The notes under the pieces are model-generated. The model had not been told where the DNA came from, did not search any database, and saw only the letters and a list, made by a program, of their open reading frames with translations. Both the position numbers and the translations under genes were made by a program. Below, one piece after another: positions 1-8,865 of a DNA stretch of 23,472 nt. Origin of the DNA: Syntrophaceae bacterium UBA3084 (GTDB taxonomy: Bacteria; Desulfobacterota; Syntrophia; Syntrophales; UBA6807). The stretch spans positions 1-23,472 of the forward strand of contig DFBI01000197.1 of the NCBI GenBank assembly GCA_002367335.1. The letters run 5' to 3'. Within the stretch, counting starts at the first letter, position 1. Each line of letters opens with the position of its first letter.

Positions 1-1
1 C

Positions 2-910
2 GGTGCGATTATCACGGCACAGGGGAAACAAGATTTCAAAGGCACACGAGAGAAAGAGATCGGAAATCTCACGCGAGCATATACTACAGTAAAAAGAATG
101 AAGCCAATTAACGAACCTTACAAAATAACTGAAAAATTTGTCAGATCTATCCACGAAGTTATCACCCATGATATTGACGGTGAATATAATTCGCCCGGCA
201 ATTACAGGAATCATCTCGTTAAAGTAGGAGATAAAACGCATGGTGGTGTATATACCCCTCCGAAAATTCTTCCAGACATACAACAGCTAATGAAAGAGTA
301 CGCAGACTGGATAAACAGCCATGATGTATTGAATTTACCGCCAACAATTCGAGCGGCATTAGCACATTTTCATCTTGGATTGATTCACCCCTTCGGTGAT
401 GGTAATGGTCGAACAGCAAGAATCATCGAGGGTGTGATTCTTAAAAAAGCCGGGATAAAATATTTGCCGACGATGCTCTCAAATTATTACTACACTAATA
501 TAGATGAATACTTTACGGTATTTTCTGATGCGAGAAAAAACAAACACCACGATATGACCGGGTTTATTGATTTCTTTCTGACAGGCTGTATCCAATCACT
601 GGGTGAAATAAAGAGAAGAATTATCTATTTCATAAGAAAATTTACCTTGCGGGATTATTTCGTCTATTTGAGGGACACCAGAATAATATCGAATCGCCAG
701 CATGAATTGCTTCTGCTTCTTTTGGAAAAAGACGAGCATTCTTCCTTTTCACTGAAAGAACTCTTCAATGAGATGCCTTTCAAAATAAAATACTCTGGAG
801 TGAGTGAGAGAACTGCCAGACGCGATCTCAGTAAATTGGAGAAAATGGAATTGTTCAAGACAGAAGGAACAGCATATTATCTCAATTGGCGTTCATTAGA
901 CGCGATATAA
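2..910 (+). CDS. Fic family protein (5' end outside window)
   Basis: Fic-fold enzyme, a family that usually transfers AMP from ATP to protein hydroxyls. The frame is open from base 2 with no stop, so the ATG at 98 is probably internal and the true start lies before the window. Numbering from that ATG, the Fic core motif HPFGDGNGRTAR is at residues 97-108, with the catalytic His97, the phosphate-binding Gly/Asn stretch and Arg105 all present. The approach sequence LAHFHLGLIHPF is typical of the family. The last 60 residues (SGVSERTARRDLSKLEKMELF) look like a winged-helix DNA-binding end, as in Fic proteins that may control their own gene. The (S/T)xxxE(G/N) inhibitory helix of this class would lie upstream of the window and cannot be judged. 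The target is unknown. The next gene on this strand belongs to an insertion element. Confidence 0.9.
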   Translation, partial: GAIITAQGKQDFKGTREKEIGNLTRAYTTVKRMKPINEPYKITEKFVRSIHEVITHDIDGEYNSPGNYRNHLVKVGDKTHGGVYTPPKILPDIQQLMKEYADWINSHDVLNLPPTIRAALAHFHLGLIHPFGDGNGRTARIIEGVILKKAGIKYLPTMLSNYYYTNIDEYFTVFSDARKNKHHDMTGFIDFFLTGCIQSLGEIKRRIIYFIRKFTLRDYFVYLRDTRIISNRQHELLLLLLEKDEHSSFSLKELFNEMPFKIKYSGVSERTARRDLSKLEKMELFKTEGTAYYLNWRSLDAI

Positions 911-983
911 TTTATCCTCGACAGCAATCATTGTCACCTTCGGATCCTTGCAGACACAAAGTGTCGTGGTAATCTCCCCTGCT

Positions 984-1166
984 CTACAACCCAAATCCCA
1001 GCAGATTCATGACCCCCAGTTCTTCCCTGCACTCCGGGCAAAGATCATTGATATCTTCAACGCCGATACCCTGAAGAAAGATGTCCGCCAGCTCCGTTGT
1101 GGGACTGGTATCCAAGACATCTTCTTCATCAAATTCCCGGAAACATCGTTTGCAGGTTTTCAACAT
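984..1166 (-). CDS. Small CxxC/CxxC protein, putative zinc-binding
   Basis: A 60-residue acidic protein starting MLKTCKRC. The pairs Cys5-x2-Cys8 and Cys43-x2-Cys46 (CPEC) suggest one zinc-ribbon or rubredoxin-like metal site. A longer frame begins at 1253, but the ATG at 1166 is preferred because an AGAAGG ribosome site sits about 6 bases before it and the cysteine motif starts right after it. I do not recognise a named family. No transmembrane segment or signal peptide is visible. It lies alone on the minus strand between the Fic gene and the IS91-like element, whose left boundary may fall in this gene's promoter region, so its expression may have been affected by the insertion. Function unknown. 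Confidence 0.6.
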   Translation of the reverse strand: MLKTCKRCFREFDEEDVLDTSPTTELADIFLQGIGVEDINDLCPECREELGVMNLLGFGL

Positions 1167-1338
1167 TACCGCCTTCTTACCAACCTGAGCCGGTAGCGAA
1201 TGTAAGTTTATCGTAGATGCGTGTAATTGGAGTGCCTTGTTGAACGAAGCCACTACGCGGCAGGAAAATAATCAAAAATAGTGTATAACTCCTATACTTG
1301 TCCAATTCCGGGCATTTATAAAAAAAGGAGTATACATT

Positions 1339-2242
1339 ATGAAGTCTACAGAAGCAAATCGATTTAAGAAACTCTATCAACGTCACCTGAGATTACTCAA
1401 ACTTCAGGGCAAAAGTCAGAAAACCATTGACGCCTATTCCCGGGCTGTCCGCCGGGTCAGTGATCATTTTGATTGCTGTCCTGATCAATTAACCCCGGAA
1501 CAATTAGAGACCTATTTTGAAGAGCTGGTTGATACCCACTCGTGGAGCACCGTCAAAATAGATCGGACTGGTCTGCAATTCTTTTGGCGACATGTACTCA
1601 ATCGTGACTGGCAATGGGTTAATATTATAAAACCGCCAAAGATCCATACAATACCTGATATTCTTACTCCTGCCGAAATAGAACGACTCATTGGGAAAAC
1701 CCGGAAACTGCGCTATCGTGTTTTTTTATTAACCACCTACTCAATGGGGCTTCGTCTCGAAGAAGCCTTATCGCTCCAAGTCGGTGATATTGATGCCGGG
1801 CGTAAACGGGTTCATATCCGCCGTGGCAAAGGACATAAAGACCGGTTGGTACCGTTACCGGATCTCACCTTGCTGGCATTACGCGAACTCTGGCGCAGGC
1901 ATCGTCATCCAACCTGATATTTCCGAATGCCACCGGCTCTCTTAAAACAATTCAACAGGCAACAACTCATATGGATAGAGGAGGTGCGCAAAAAGCTATG
2001 AAAGTGGTAGTCGAAGAATGTGGCATTAAAAAAAAGTCCATATTCATTCCCTTCGCCACAGTTTCGCCACGCATCTCCTTGAACGCGGCTTAAGCCTTCG
2101 TCATATCCAGGCACTCCTTGGCCATGCCGGTCCTGCGACAACCGCACGTTATGCTCATCTCACCGATGTCACGGAAAAAGACAGTCTAAACACTATTAAT
2201 GAGCTGATTAACAGCCTTCGTGTCGATTTAAGGAAGGTGTGA
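1339..2242 (+). pseudogene. Tyrosine recombinase of the IS91-like element, two frameshifts
   Basis: A phage-integrase-family recombinase of about 300 residues in three frames. The first frame (1339-1917) holds the SAM-like core-binding domain (SQKTIDAYSRAVRRVSDHF) and the start of the catalytic domain with the first catalytic Arg in GLRLEEALSL. One base is missing near 1908-1910, giving TGA at 1915. The frame resumes as LIFPNATG. A second one-base loss in an A8 run at 2028-2035 shifts it again. The last frame holds HSLRHSFATHLLERG (HxxR box) and LGHAGPATTARYAHLT (His box and catalytic Tyr), ending with TGA at 2240-2242. A GGAG ribosome site precedes the start by 8 bases. The stop is 2 bases before the transposase ATG, so the pair was once translationally coupled. 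Confidence 0.9.
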
Positions 2243-2244
2243 TC

Positions 2245-3287
2245 ATGGAACTGTCCTCTATTATTAATCAATATTACGATACATTTATGATCAAGTATGC
2301 TGGTACTGTATTGCCGGGTCATCTGAAGGCAATGAATGCCATTCGCAGTTGCCGCACACCTGATTCCGGCGAACTTTATGTGCAGTGCCCTGCCTGTCAT
2401 CACGGACAATGGCATCCGCTATCCTGTGGGCACCGGAGTTGCCCAAAGTGCCAGAACCATGAGGCCAGCCAGTGGATTGATCGACAACAGGCCAAATTAT
2501 TACCTGTTCCCTATTTTATGGTTACTTTTACATTACCTTATGAACTAAGACCATTGACCTGGCACCATCAGAAATCAGTGTATTCCATTTTTTTCAATTG
2601 TGTTTCCGGTACCCTGAAGGATTTTGGGTTGAATCCAAAAAATCTGGGCGCGGAAATCGGCATGACAATGGTATTGCATACGCATAACAGGAAACTGGAT
2701 TTTCATCCTCATATGCATGTCGTGGTGCCGGGCGGCGGCGTTGATAAACGCAGACGTCAATGGAAAAAGAAAAAGGGAAAATATCTATTTAATCATGAAG
2801 CGATGGCCAAAGTCTTTCGTGCCCGTTTTCTGGCAGCTTTAAATGAGGCCGGGCTTTCCATCCCCAGAAGAGTCCCTGCTGAATGGGTAGTTGATTGCTC
2901 TCATGTGGGAAAAGGCATAACCGCCTTGAAATACTTATCCCGGTATTTATATCGTGGCGTGATCAGCGAAAAAAATATTATTTCCAATTAAAATGGTCGG
3001 GTAACTTTTAAGTACATTGAAAGCAAGACCGGAAATACACGATATCGCACCCTCAAAGGAGAGGATTTTTTGCATCTGATCATGCAGCATGTTCTGCCCA
3101 GAGGGTTTCGCAGGGTCAGAGACTATGGGTTTCTTCATGGTAATGCAAAAAAATTGCTCTGGTACAATTGATTCTGCATGTTTGCCTTAAAGAGATTAAA
3201 CAACGCCCAAGACCTGTTTTTAAATGCCCCTGCTGTAAGACACCCATGGTTGTTGTGGGGTTTCGAACTGCATGGAAATCCGGCTAA
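2245..3287 (+). pseudogene. IS91-family HUH transposase, nonsense plus frameshift
   Basis: The N-terminus is a cysteine-rich zinc-binding domain (QCPACHHGQW, SCGHRSCPKCQ). The middle carries the HUH metal motif in DFHPHMHVVVPGG. The paired tyrosines are in KYLSRYLYRG, four residues apart as in IS91 transposases. A TAA at 2989-2991 interrupts the frame, which continues directly with NGRVTFKYIESKTG through GFRRVRDYGFLHGNAKK. Near 3155-3160 a net one-base loss shifts the frame; the C-terminal tail with CPCCKTPMVVVGFRTAW then runs to TAA at 3285-3287. The ATG at 2245 is preferred over GTG 2239 because GGAAGG lies 7 bases upstream. It is the partner of the broken recombinase before it. Confidence 0.92.
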
Positions 3288-3589
3288 CTCTTTTTGATGG
3301 TAAAGGCTGCAATTTATTCAAACAGAAGGAGGAAAAAACGTTTGTAAGATAAGTGATTTTTTAAAGCCTGCTAACAGGCTAATGCACCCGTATGCCTTGA
3401 AAAAAGAACACTGTCTGAAACCCCACATCCTTTCCCCTGTTCAAAAAAAGATATTTCCTTATATATAGAGAGAGGCCACAGATGACACCAGGCTTGTTCA
3501 ACAACCGGATAAGATCGTGGTTCGCTATCGCTCACACGAATCTATCCTTATTCGTTCGGTCTTTTATTAATGTGTTTCTTGACTTCCTG
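3288..3589. other. Non-coding stretch after the IS91-like transposase
   Basis: No convincing gene is present. It holds the right-hand end of the IS91-like remnant, including a perfect 6-bp hairpin (AGCCTG / CAGGCT, 4-base loop) at 3365-3380 and an AT-rich patch at 3459-3470. A short frame starting at 3482 has no ribosome site and no family likeness and is not called. The pabBC gene on the minus strand ends at 3590, and I see no terminator for it here. Confidence 0.6.
3365..3380. repeat. Small hairpin, possible IS91 origin-end structure
   Basis: AGCCTG at 3365-3370 and CAGGCT at 3375-3380 form a 6-bp perfect stem with a CTAA loop. IS91-type elements carry hairpins close to their origin end; assigning this role here is inference from position. 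Confidence 0.4.
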
Positions 3590-5344
3590 TTAGTCAACAA
3601 AGGCCTCTTGCTCCTTGCGTACAGAATTAACCAGGTATATATGAGGACTTCTTGCGAGATCTTCCATACTAATTACCCTTTCCCTGGCTTTACCTTGATC
3701 TAACATGTGGGCTCGGAAAGTACCGGCAAGCAAGCCACATCGAACCGGTGGGGTGTACAGTTCTCCGTCCAGCTCAACTACAATATGGGCTATGCAAGAC
3801 TCAGTTACCTCGTACTTTTCATTCCACAATATTACATCGTCATATCCAGGACATACTGCCAATACCTGATCATACATACCTCGATTAGTTGTTTTGTGAT
3901 ACAGAAAAGGGTTTGAAGAATCGATGGGTAATGGTGCCAGACATACGCGCTGTCTATGTGTAGAAGCAGAATGACGCAGGACTTCGGATTGACACGCGAT
4001 ACATCCGTCTTTTGCCAGGAGCAAACGGATCTTGTGCGCAGTATTTGGGAAGGTGGGAATCAAAGAAAAAAGCCTGTCACGTATATCGCCAATATCGGCG
4101 GAGAAAGAACAATAGGCAGCCGATTCCCTGAGACGCGCCAGATGGTGCCGCAGTAGATAATATCCATCCTCAGGCATCCACAAGATCGTTTCGAGAAGCG
4201 AAAAATCAGGCATTCTCGCAGTTAGTATCCTTGTCTTCGTTTGACATTCGTCAAATTCAATCGTATCTGTAGAGTCCCAAACAATGCCTCCGCCAACGCC
4301 ATATTCGGCTTTCTCTTTGATCTTGTCGATGAGCACCGTCCGGATGGCAACATTGAACTGTGCTTTGCGATGAGGGCTCATGAACCCAATGCTTCCTGTG
4401 TATATTCGACGCGGAGTTGTTTCAAGTTCCTCTATGATCTGCATAGTGCGAATTTTAGGAGCTCCTGTGATAGAAGCTGGCGGGAAGAGAGACCCCAATA
4501 TCTCGCATAAACCAGCCTTCGTTTTCGCCCTGACCGTCGAAGTCATCTGCCATACGGTTGGGTACTTTTCGACGGTAAAAAGATCGTTTACTTCTATACC
4601 CCCAGTGTGTGCGATCCGCCCTATGTCGTTTCGAACCATATCGACGATCATGACGTTTTCCGCCCGATTTTTTTCTGAATGATAGAGCCATTCGGCTTGT
4701 TTTATGTCGTCTTGGAACATCAGCCCTCTCGGAGCTGTTCCCTTCATGGGACGAGAAATCAGATCTGTGCCATCGAGATGGAAGAACAGTTCGGGCGAAG
4801 CGGAGCAGGCAGACCATTCTTCCGTATTCAAGAAGGCTCCATACGGGGCATCCTGCGCCTTCACCAATTCAATGAAGTATGGCCATGGATCACCACTAAA
4901 GGACGAAGTGAGGCGATATGTGAAATTGACTTGATAAGTATCGCCATTTGCAATGTATCTTTTGATTTTGTCGATAGCGTTCTGGTAAGCATCTCACGAC
5001 AGCGAGGGGCTCCACGTGAAAGATTGACCAGTATGACATTTTGTTGATGTTGGAAAACACAGCTGGTCGGGTTGACTGTAGATGCCGAACCATACAAGAG
5101 GAAATGAGCCGTTCCCCTTTACCGTAAGCGCCGGGTCGAAGGCTGATGATGCCTCGTAAGAAATAAACCCTGCCGCATAGAGACCATGCTTGTAAACTGT
5201 TTTTTCAATTGCTTTCAGCGCTGGAATGACCTCGTCAATACGATATGCCGAAATAACCCGCTGGGGTGCTCGGAAATGTAACCAGCGCTGCTGAGTGGCA
5301 TCGTGAATCACAACCTCATTGATCATATCAGTAATATTTATCAT
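3590..5344 (-). pseudogene. pabB: Aminodeoxychorismate synthase I / ADC lyase fusion (PabB-PabC), one in-frame TGA
   Basis: Makes 4-aminobenzoate for folate from chorismate. The N-terminal PabB half has RPMKGTAPR, matching the PIKGT motif whose Lys marks PabB rather than anthranilate synthase, then FPPASITGAPKIRTMQII and YGVGGGIVWDSTDTIEFDE. The C-terminal half is a class IV aminotransferase (ADC lyase, PabC) with the PLP-lysine region YHKTTNR and EKYEVTESCIAHIV, where His replaces the usual Asn. A single TGA at 4994-4996 splits the gene after residue 116; frame and homology resume at once as DAYQNAIDKIKRYIANGDTYQ. Family members usually have Arg at this point, so a CGA-to-TGA change fits. 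Everything else among 584 codons looks intact. The mutation is recent, a sequence error, or a read-through site. Alternative downstream starts would lack the N-terminal lobe. Confidence 0.88.
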
Positions 5345-5358
5345 TTGTCTGAGAACTT

Positions 5359-5568
5359 CTACTTACGAGCACATGATATTTGATGGCCTCTGCTTTTTCT
5401 GCAGCATACCAACAGTCTCCATTGATACATGTTACTTGAAAATGTTGAAGGTTTTGTTATATGCACGCTGAAGATTAATAAAATATCTCCCTTTGTTCTC
5501 TGATAATACCACTCCATGATTACCTGTGCGTGAGACAACACTAAAGGTATTTCTTCCGCATATTTCAT
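5359..5568 (-). CDS. Doubtful small ORF between azlD and pabBC
   Basis: A 69-residue frame starting at an ATG that overlaps the azlD stop (ATGA), the arrangement of coupled genes, and ending 14 bases before pabBC. I recognise no family. The sequence is basic at its C-terminus (CRKSRGHQISCARK) and shows no clear membrane segment or motif. Context is the only support; it could be a chance frame in the azlD-pabBC spacer. Confidence 0.2.
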   Translation of the reverse strand: MKYAEEIPLVLSHAQVIMEWYYQRTKGDILLIFSVHITKPSTFSSNMYQWRLLVCCRKSRGHQISCARK

Positions 5569-5885
5569 AAAAACATTTCTACCAGCCGGAAAAGAAACAT
5601 ACCGGTAATGACAGTTCCCGCCAGGGATCTGGTCTTCAGTGCAAAAATAAACGTGGGAATGGCAACGAATAACTCCGGCCGGAAAAGTTCCAGTTGCCGG
5701 GGTTCACCGGCAGTCACGAGACAAGGCAAAATAAGGGCACTCAGTATTGCCACGGGAATGAAATCGAGCCACCCTACAAGCCATTCCGGCATCTGGCGAT
5801 TCGACAGAAAGAACAGGGGTAACCACCGGGGAATATAGGTGACAATTCCCATTCCAAGTACAATGATTAGATAATCCGTTTTCAT
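5565..5885 (-). CDS. azlD: AzlD-family membrane protein, small exporter subunit
   Basis: A 106-residue, very hydrophobic protein with about four membrane segments and the family pattern YIPRWLPLFFLS near the N-terminus and PVAILSALILPCL in the middle. AzlD partners AzlC in a two-part inner-membrane exporter known for branched-chain amino acids and analogues in Bacillus; the substrate here is not proven. Its ATG overlaps the azlC stop by 4 bases (5882-5885), so the two are translationally coupled. Length is normal for the family. Confidence 0.88.
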   Translation of the reverse strand: MKTDYLIIVLGMGIVTYIPRWLPLFFLSNRQMPEWLVGWLDFIPVAILSALILPCLVTAGEPRQLELFRPELFVAIPTFIFALKTRSLAGTVITGMFLFRLVEMFL

Positions 5886-6622
5886 AATGGTTTTTGATTG
5901 CCGTTTAACTTTATAAAAATCTTCGATTTCTGCAAGAAGACACCGATAGTAGCCGCTATTACCGATGCTATTACAATGTAAGAGTTACCCGGAAGTACCA
6001 GTGACAGGACAACGGCCAGAAAGCCTGCAATGATCGCAATGATCATGTAAAGCAGTCCTCTCAATTGAAAAACCAAAAGGCAGATAAACATGGCAATAAG
6101 GGCATAATCAATCCCGAAGGCGCCGGAGGGAATAAAATCTCCACAGTATCCACCTGTTATTGTGCTCCCGATCCAGACAATGTTGGATGTGTGATTGACA
6201 ACAATGGCTCTCCGCCAGCCCCAGTTTCCATTCCTGAATCTTGTAATATTAAGGGCGAAACTTTCATCTGTAACTCCATAAGCATATAACGAAAGCCACC
6301 CCTTGCTGATATCTTTCAGGTAAACAGCCAGAGACGAACTCATCAGTAAATGCCGTAAATTAACCATAAATATTGTGATCACAACAGGCACAAAGGCAGC
6401 TCCCGAATCGAGCATTGATACGGCGATAAACTGCGCGCTTCCCGCATAAACCAAAAGAGACATAAGACCGATTTCCAGAGGATGGAGACCCGCCTTCTGA
6501 GCAATGACTCCAAAGGCCAACCCTATGGGGAGATAACCGAGACAGATAGGCCCTGCGGCCACCGTTCCATCTTTAATGACAGGCTGCCAACTTTCCGTAT
6601 GTTCCGTGGAATCAGAATTCAT
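5882..6622 (-). CDS. azlC: AzlC-family branched-chain amino acid exporter, large subunit
   Basis: A 246-residue integral membrane protein with the AzlC signatures GPICLGYLPIGLAFGV near residue 24, SLLVYAGSAQFIAV near 55, the conserved NLRHLLMSSSL stretch and YGVTDESFAL. About six or more membrane segments are visible. With AzlD it should form an amino acid export pump in the cytoplasmic membrane. The start at 6622 has GAGG 4-5 bases upstream. It is the first gene of an azlC-azlD-(orf)-pabBC minus-strand run and faces the divergent alcohol dehydrogenase promoter region. Confidence 0.9.
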   Translation of the reverse strand: MNSDSTEHTESWQPVIKDGTVAAGPICLGYLPIGLAFGVIAQKAGLHPLEIGLMSLLVYAGSAQFIAVSMLDSGAAFVPVVITIFMVNLRHLLMSSSLAVYLKDISKGWLSLYAYGVTDESFALNITRFRNGNWGWRRAIVVNHTSNIVWIGSTITGGYCGDFIPSGAFGIDYALIAMFICLLVFQLRGLLYMIIAIIAGFLAVVLSLVLPGNSYIVIASVIAATIGVFLQKSKIFIKLNGNQKPL

Positions 6623-6719
6623 TTATCCTCGATCTTAGGGCTGCTTATATTCGGATATAATACATACTATATTGAATACATTAAGTCGAATAAGACTTTT
6701 TCTGCCCCTTCTCCGGGTA

Positions 6720-6748
6720 TTGACATACTTTTATCGCTAAGGTATAGC
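6720..6748 (+). promoter_or_regulatory. Sigma70-type promoter for the alcohol dehydrogenase-mobA pair
   Basis: A perfect -35 TTGACA at 6720-6725, a 17-base spacer and TATAGC at 6743-6748. It lies 88 bases before the dehydrogenase start in the divergent spacer with azlC. Confidence 0.5.
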
Positions 6749-6835
6749 TACGCAATGAAACGGAATATCAACTACTCTGATACCTTAATTCATAGTTTTG
6801 AATAGTGATTTTATCGTTCCAAAGAGAGTGACGCC

Positions 6836-8002
6836 ATGCGAAATTTTATATTCGACAATCCTACCAGAATCATTTTCGGGCAGGGCATGATTACCAACAT
6901 AGGTAATGAGGTCAGACGATTCGGGACCAGGGTACTGTTAGTCTATGGTCAGGAAAGTATCAAAAAACATGGAATTTACGACCAGGTCATCTCATCTCTC
7001 AACGATGCAAACCTTTCAACCGTTGAATTTCCCGGCGTTAAGTCGAATCCTGTTCTCTCCCATGCGCTCAAGGGAATAGAACTTGCTCGAAACGAAGATG
7101 TTGACGTTATTCTTGCCGTTGGAGGAGGAAGCGTCATCGATACTGCAAAAACGATAGCCGTTGGTGTTAAGGCAGATCCCGATGACGATATATGGGAATT
7201 TTTTACGTACAAGAAAAAGATACGGGATGCACTTCCCGTGCTGACGGTGGTTACCATTTCCGCCAGCGCCTCGGAAATGAATCCCGCTGCGGTTATTACA
7301 AAAGAAGAAGATGCTCAAAAATTCAGCATTCGTTCTCCCCTTATACAGCCGAAAACGTCAATTCTTGACCCGACAGTGCTTTTCTCTCTGTCACCAGCGT
7401 ACAGTGCTTACAGCGCCGTTGATATGATCACCCATATGCTTGAGGGATACTTCAACAACTCGGAACACGACAGTCCCCTTCAGAACAGGCTTGTGGAAGG
7501 AATTATGAAAACAGTCATGGAAAGTACGGAAGTTATCCTCAACAACCCTGAGAATTATAATGCCCGTGCTAACATAATGTGGTCGGCAACACTGGCATTC
7601 AACGGATTGACAACGGCGGGCATGGGTGCTATCAGTCTTCCCGCTCACATGATTGAACACTCCCTAAGCGCACTCTACAACATCGCCCACGGTGCCGGAC
7701 TCAGCATAACACTTCCCGGCTGGATGAAATATGCCGTACACAAGAATCCCGCAAAGTTTGCCCGATTGGGAAGGGAAATTTTTGCTATTGAAGAAACGGA
7801 TGATCTGACAGCAGGGGTTGAAGGAATCGATCGGTTAAAACGCTGGTTTTCATTAATCGGCAGTCCCACATCGCTGCAGGAGGTCGATATACCCGGAGAT
7901 GATATCGACACAATAGCGGAAAACGCAGCCGTGCTTGCCCGGTTATGGAGATTGAAAGACTATACCAGGAACGTTATTTCAGAAATATTGCACCTCTGTT
8001 AA
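6836..8002 (+). CDS. Iron-containing (group III) alcohol dehydrogenase, YqhD/BDH type
   Basis: Likely an NAD(P)H-dependent aldehyde/ketone reductase or alcohol dehydrogenase in the cytoplasm. The 388 residues match the family length. The nucleotide-binding GGGSVID is at residues 96-102. Metal ligands can be placed at Asp196 and His200 (AVDMITHMLEGY), His271 and His285 (AHMIEHSLSALYNIAHGAG), with the same 14-residue gap between the two distal histidines as in E. coli YqhD. The N-terminal NPTRIIFGQGMI is the usual BDH-type opening. An AGAGAG ribosome site precedes the ATG. mobA follows after 23 bases, so the two are probably co-transcribed, though no metabolic link is obvious. The real substrate cannot be told from sequence. 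Confidence 0.92.
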   Translation: MRNFIFDNPTRIIFGQGMITNIGNEVRRFGTRVLLVYGQESIKKHGIYDQVISSLNDANLSTVEFPGVKSNPVLSHALKGIELARNEDVDVILAVGGGSVIDTAKTIAVGVKADPDDDIWEFFTYKKKIRDALPVLTVVTISASASEMNPAAVITKEEDAQKFSIRSPLIQPKTSILDPTVLFSLSPAYSAYSAVDMITHMLEGYFNNSEHDSPLQNRLVEGIMKTVMESTEVILNNPENYNARANIMWSATLAFNGLTTAGMGAISLPAHMIEHSLSALYNIAHGAGLSITLPGWMKYAVHKNPAKFARLGREIFAIEETDDLTAGVEGIDRLKRWFSLIGSPTSLQEVDIPGDDIDTIAENAAVLARLWRLKDYTRNVISEILHLC

Positions 8003-8025
8003 GCATGGGGAGTCGGTGAGGCACA

Positions 8026-8634
8026 ATGACAGGAATTATTCTATCAGGCGGGAAAAACATCAGAATGGGGGGAGAGAACAAGGCCTTTGTTGAAGTTGGG
8101 GGAGAGCGCATAATCGATAGAACTATCAGGATTTTCAAAGAGATTTTTGCCGAAATTATTCTCGTTACAAATTCCCCTCTCGAATATGTTGATTATGATG
8201 TTCAAATAGTAACCGATCTTATCAAAGGAAAGGCTGCATTAGGAGGCATCTATACAGGTCTTTTTTATTCAGCCTGTGAATATTCCTTTGTCGTTCCATG
8301 TGACATGCCTTTTTTAAACAGTCGTTTTATCGAATATATGATTAATCATATTAACCGGTATGATATTGTTGTGCCCAACTCACCTGACGGACTTCAGCCA
8401 CTTCATGCTATCTATTCCAGAAACTGTATCCCTTCTATCAAGAACCTTATTGGTCGGGACAATTTAAAAGTAAAAAACCTGTATGAAAAACATAAAACTT
8501 CAACAATTCCGGCTGATGTCATAAAATCCTTTGATCCGCAGGAAAAGATATTCCTCAATGTCAATTCAAAGAAAGATCTCGAAAGAATCTTGAAGGCAAG
8601 TGAAAAATCCAAACGTATTTCACCGCCATTCTAA
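8026..8634 (+). CDS. mobA: Molybdenum cofactor guanylyltransferase MobA
   Basis: Attaches GMP to molybdopterin to make the guanine dinucleotide cofactor used by DMSO-reductase-family enzymes such as formate dehydrogenases. The 202 residues are the normal length. The N-terminal nucleotide-binding loop is ILSGGKNIRMGGENKAF (consensus LxGGxxxRMGxxK), the metal-binding Asp93 is in VVPCDMPFL, and GLQPLHAIYS is the conserved acceptor-side segment. The ATG at 8026 follows GGTGAGG by 4 bases. Close spacing to the dehydrogenase suggests one transcript. No terminator is evident in the 231 bases after it. Confidence 0.92.
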   Translation: MTGIILSGGKNIRMGGENKAFVEVGGERIIDRTIRIFKEIFAEIILVTNSPLEYVDYDVQIVTDLIKGKAALGGIYTGLFYSACEYSFVVPCDMPFLNSRFIEYMINHINRYDIVVPNSPDGLQPLHAIYSRNCIPSIKNLIGRDNLKVKNLYEKHKTSTIPADVIKSFDPQEKIFLNVNSKKDLERILKASEKSKRISPPF

Positions 8635-8764
8635 GTTGACAGAACCCACCCCGAACAAACATCGCGAACGCTGCGAAACTACTGGAATTATTCATTGTCA
8701 GCCACCGTAAAGATTCCTCAGGATGATGCTACTTTAACTCTTTACAAAAACAATCATTTTTTAT

Positions 8765-8791
8765 TTGACAATTACCTCAATTTTGTATAGA
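8765..8791 (+). promoter_or_regulatory. Probable promoter of the OxlT-like carrier
   Basis: TTGACA at 8765-8770 and TATAGA at 8786-8791 with a 15-base spacer, shorter than ideal, in an AT-rich stretch about 75 bases before the start codon. The rest of 8635-8865 shows nothing else I can name. Confidence 0.4.
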
Positions 8792-8865
8792 TCATTCAAC
8801 AATTCGGTTAGGTGTAATAATATTTAAGTTATCAGAATCATTGAGAATCTATTAAGGAGGTTTGC

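Larger units (their letters stand above)
1240..3495 (+). mobile_element. Decayed IS91-like element with tyrosine-recombinase partner
   Basis: Two adjacent pseudogenes, a tyrosine recombinase and an IS91-type HUH transposase, form the two-gene module of one branch of IS91-like elements. Boundaries are approximate. IS91 elements move by rolling circle, lack inverted repeats and insert next to GAAC or CAAG tetranucleotides. Here CTTGTTGAAC lies at the left near 1235-1245 and CTTGTTC at the right near 3492-3498, which may mark the ends. A small hairpin at 3365-3380 lies where a sub-terminal origin hairpin would be expected. Both genes are broken, so the copy cannot move on its own. End positions are inferred only. 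Confidence 0.55.

Noticed and set aside
948..1196. 82-residue plus-strand frame
   Set aside because: It is antisense to the CxxC protein, which has a ribosome site and conserved-looking cysteine pairs.
4455..4817. Arg/Ser-rich frame inside pabBC
   Set aside because: Shadow frame of the PabB coding sequence on the same strand; composition is typical of an out-of-frame reading.
4994..4996. Selenocysteine codon in PabB
   Set aside because: The position is not catalytic, family members carry Arg there, and no SECIS-like hairpin directly after the TGA was evident.
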